DNA from: Thermodesulfobacterium sp.
GTDB taxonomy: Bacteria; Desulfobacterota; Thermodesulfobacteria; Thermodesulfobacteriales; Thermodesulfobacteriaceae
DNA: 14,465 bases
Assembly: GCA_021163085.1 (NCBI GenBank)
Contig: JAGGXL010000199.1
Span: forward strand, 1 to 14,465
Direction of reading: 5' to 3'
Shown here: positions 14,074 to 14,465 of the stretch, piece after piece
Layout: each line of letters opens with the position of its first letter
Numbering within the stretch: position 1 is the first letter of the stretch
Notes under the pieces: generated by a model
What the model was told of the DNA's origin: nothing
What the model saw: the letters and a program-made list of their open reading frames with translations, nothing else
Databases searched by the model: none
Translations under genes and position numbers: made by a program

Positions 14074-14346
14074 TTAATAACGAATTTTAAAATCAGTAAA
14101 TTCGCCCTTGTAAGGTTCTTCTATAACCTCGACATTTTTTACTTCAGAGTAAGGTGATCCTTTGTAACACCAGGCAACCATTTTATCTACAGCAGTATTT
14201 TCTCCTTCAAAAACTGCTTCCACTCTTCCATCAGGAAGATTTCTAACCCACCCTTTTACTCCTAATTTTTTTGCTTCTGCTTCAGTATAAGACCTAAACC
14301 ACACTCCCTGAACTTTTCCAGAAATAAAAACATGAACTCTTTTCAT
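14074..14346 (-). CDS. acyP: Acylphosphatase
   Basis: Acylphosphatase hydrolyses carboxyl-phosphate bonds in small metabolites. The 90-residue length is standard. Both catalytic residues are present: Arg18 in GKVQGVWFRSY (the phosphate-binding loop) and Asn36 in GWVRNLPDGRVE. The protein ends with the expected FKIRY strand. It is the first gene of a leftward block with the M20 peptidase, comF and the nitrilase fusion. The start ATG fits the family N-terminus (KRVHVFISG) and has no Shine-Dalgarno sequence; the promoter lies so close that the transcript may be almost leaderless. Confidence 0.95.
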   Translation of the reverse strand: MKRVHVFISGKVQGVWFRSYTEAEAKKLGVKGWVRNLPDGRVEAVFEGENTAVDKMVAWCYKGSPYSEVKNVEVIEEPYKGEFTDFKIRY

Positions 14347-14356
14347 ATCAAATTTT

Positions 14357-14385
14357 TATATAATTTAAATTTTTCCGAAAGTCAA
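14357..14385 (-). promoter_or_regulatory. Sigma-70-type promoter for the acylphosphatase block
   Basis: Read leftward, TTGACT (14385-14380) and TATATA (14362-14357) are separated by exactly 17 bases. The expected start of transcription is near 14350, about 4 bases before the ATG at 14346. The remaining bases to the window end (14386-14465) are AT-rich, and I see no gene or other signal in them. Confidence 0.7.
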
Positions 14386-14465
14386 GTATAAACATAACAG
14401 TTTTTAAATTTTGATTATTTAATTTAGAGAAATTTCAAGTTAAGTAAATTTTTAAAAGTTTATGG

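Overview
The window is AT-rich DNA of a Gram-negative bacterium: it encodes an Mla-type lipid transporter, two outer-membrane or periplasmic export modules and an ADP-heptose (LPS core) enzyme. It is probably flagellated, since it carries flgM behind a textbook sigma-28 promoter. The lysine- and isoleucine-rich proteins, the low GC content and the gene set suggest a thermophile of the Thermodesulfobacteriota type. That placement is an inference from general appearance and was not tested.

Layout. 1-1046 holds the end of rnc and the complete era gene. 1163-4409 is an mlaE-mlaF-mlaD operon plus a lipoprotein gene; the lipoprotein reading frame has a signal peptide and a Shine-Dalgarno site but no canonical start codon. 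4555-10589 is the unusual part, described below. 10689-11000 is flgM. 10997-14346 is a leftward block: acylphosphatase, M20 peptidase, ComF-type phosphoribosyltransferase, and a nitrilase-RfaE2 fusion.

The central locus looks like a divergent Fap functional-amyloid system. Pseudomonas uses the order fapA-B-C-D-E-F. Here an A-like small secreted protein (7265), a B-like repeat protein (7583), a C-like three-repeat amyloid candidate (8173), a C39 peptidase of the FapD type (9386) and an E-like small protein (10113) lie in that order. The FapF-like outer-membrane barrel is displaced upstream (4555). A sigma-54 activator with a PilZ-like N-terminus and a zinc ribbon is transcribed divergently from the fap-like genes, across an intergenic region with a large inverted repeat. 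A strong intrinsic terminator follows the C-like gene, which would give more fibre subunit than peptidase.

The most novel feature is that both the A-like and E-like proteins carry a Sec signal peptide followed by a double-glycine leader motif ending in IRGG. The only C39 peptidase present is a soluble exported protein with an intact Gln/Cys/His/Asp set and no ABC transporter. This suggests two-step processing: Sec export, then double-glycine cleavage in the periplasm, coupled to amyloid secretion through the barrel. The assignment rests on repeat motifs, gene order and catalytic motifs read by eye; no database search was run.
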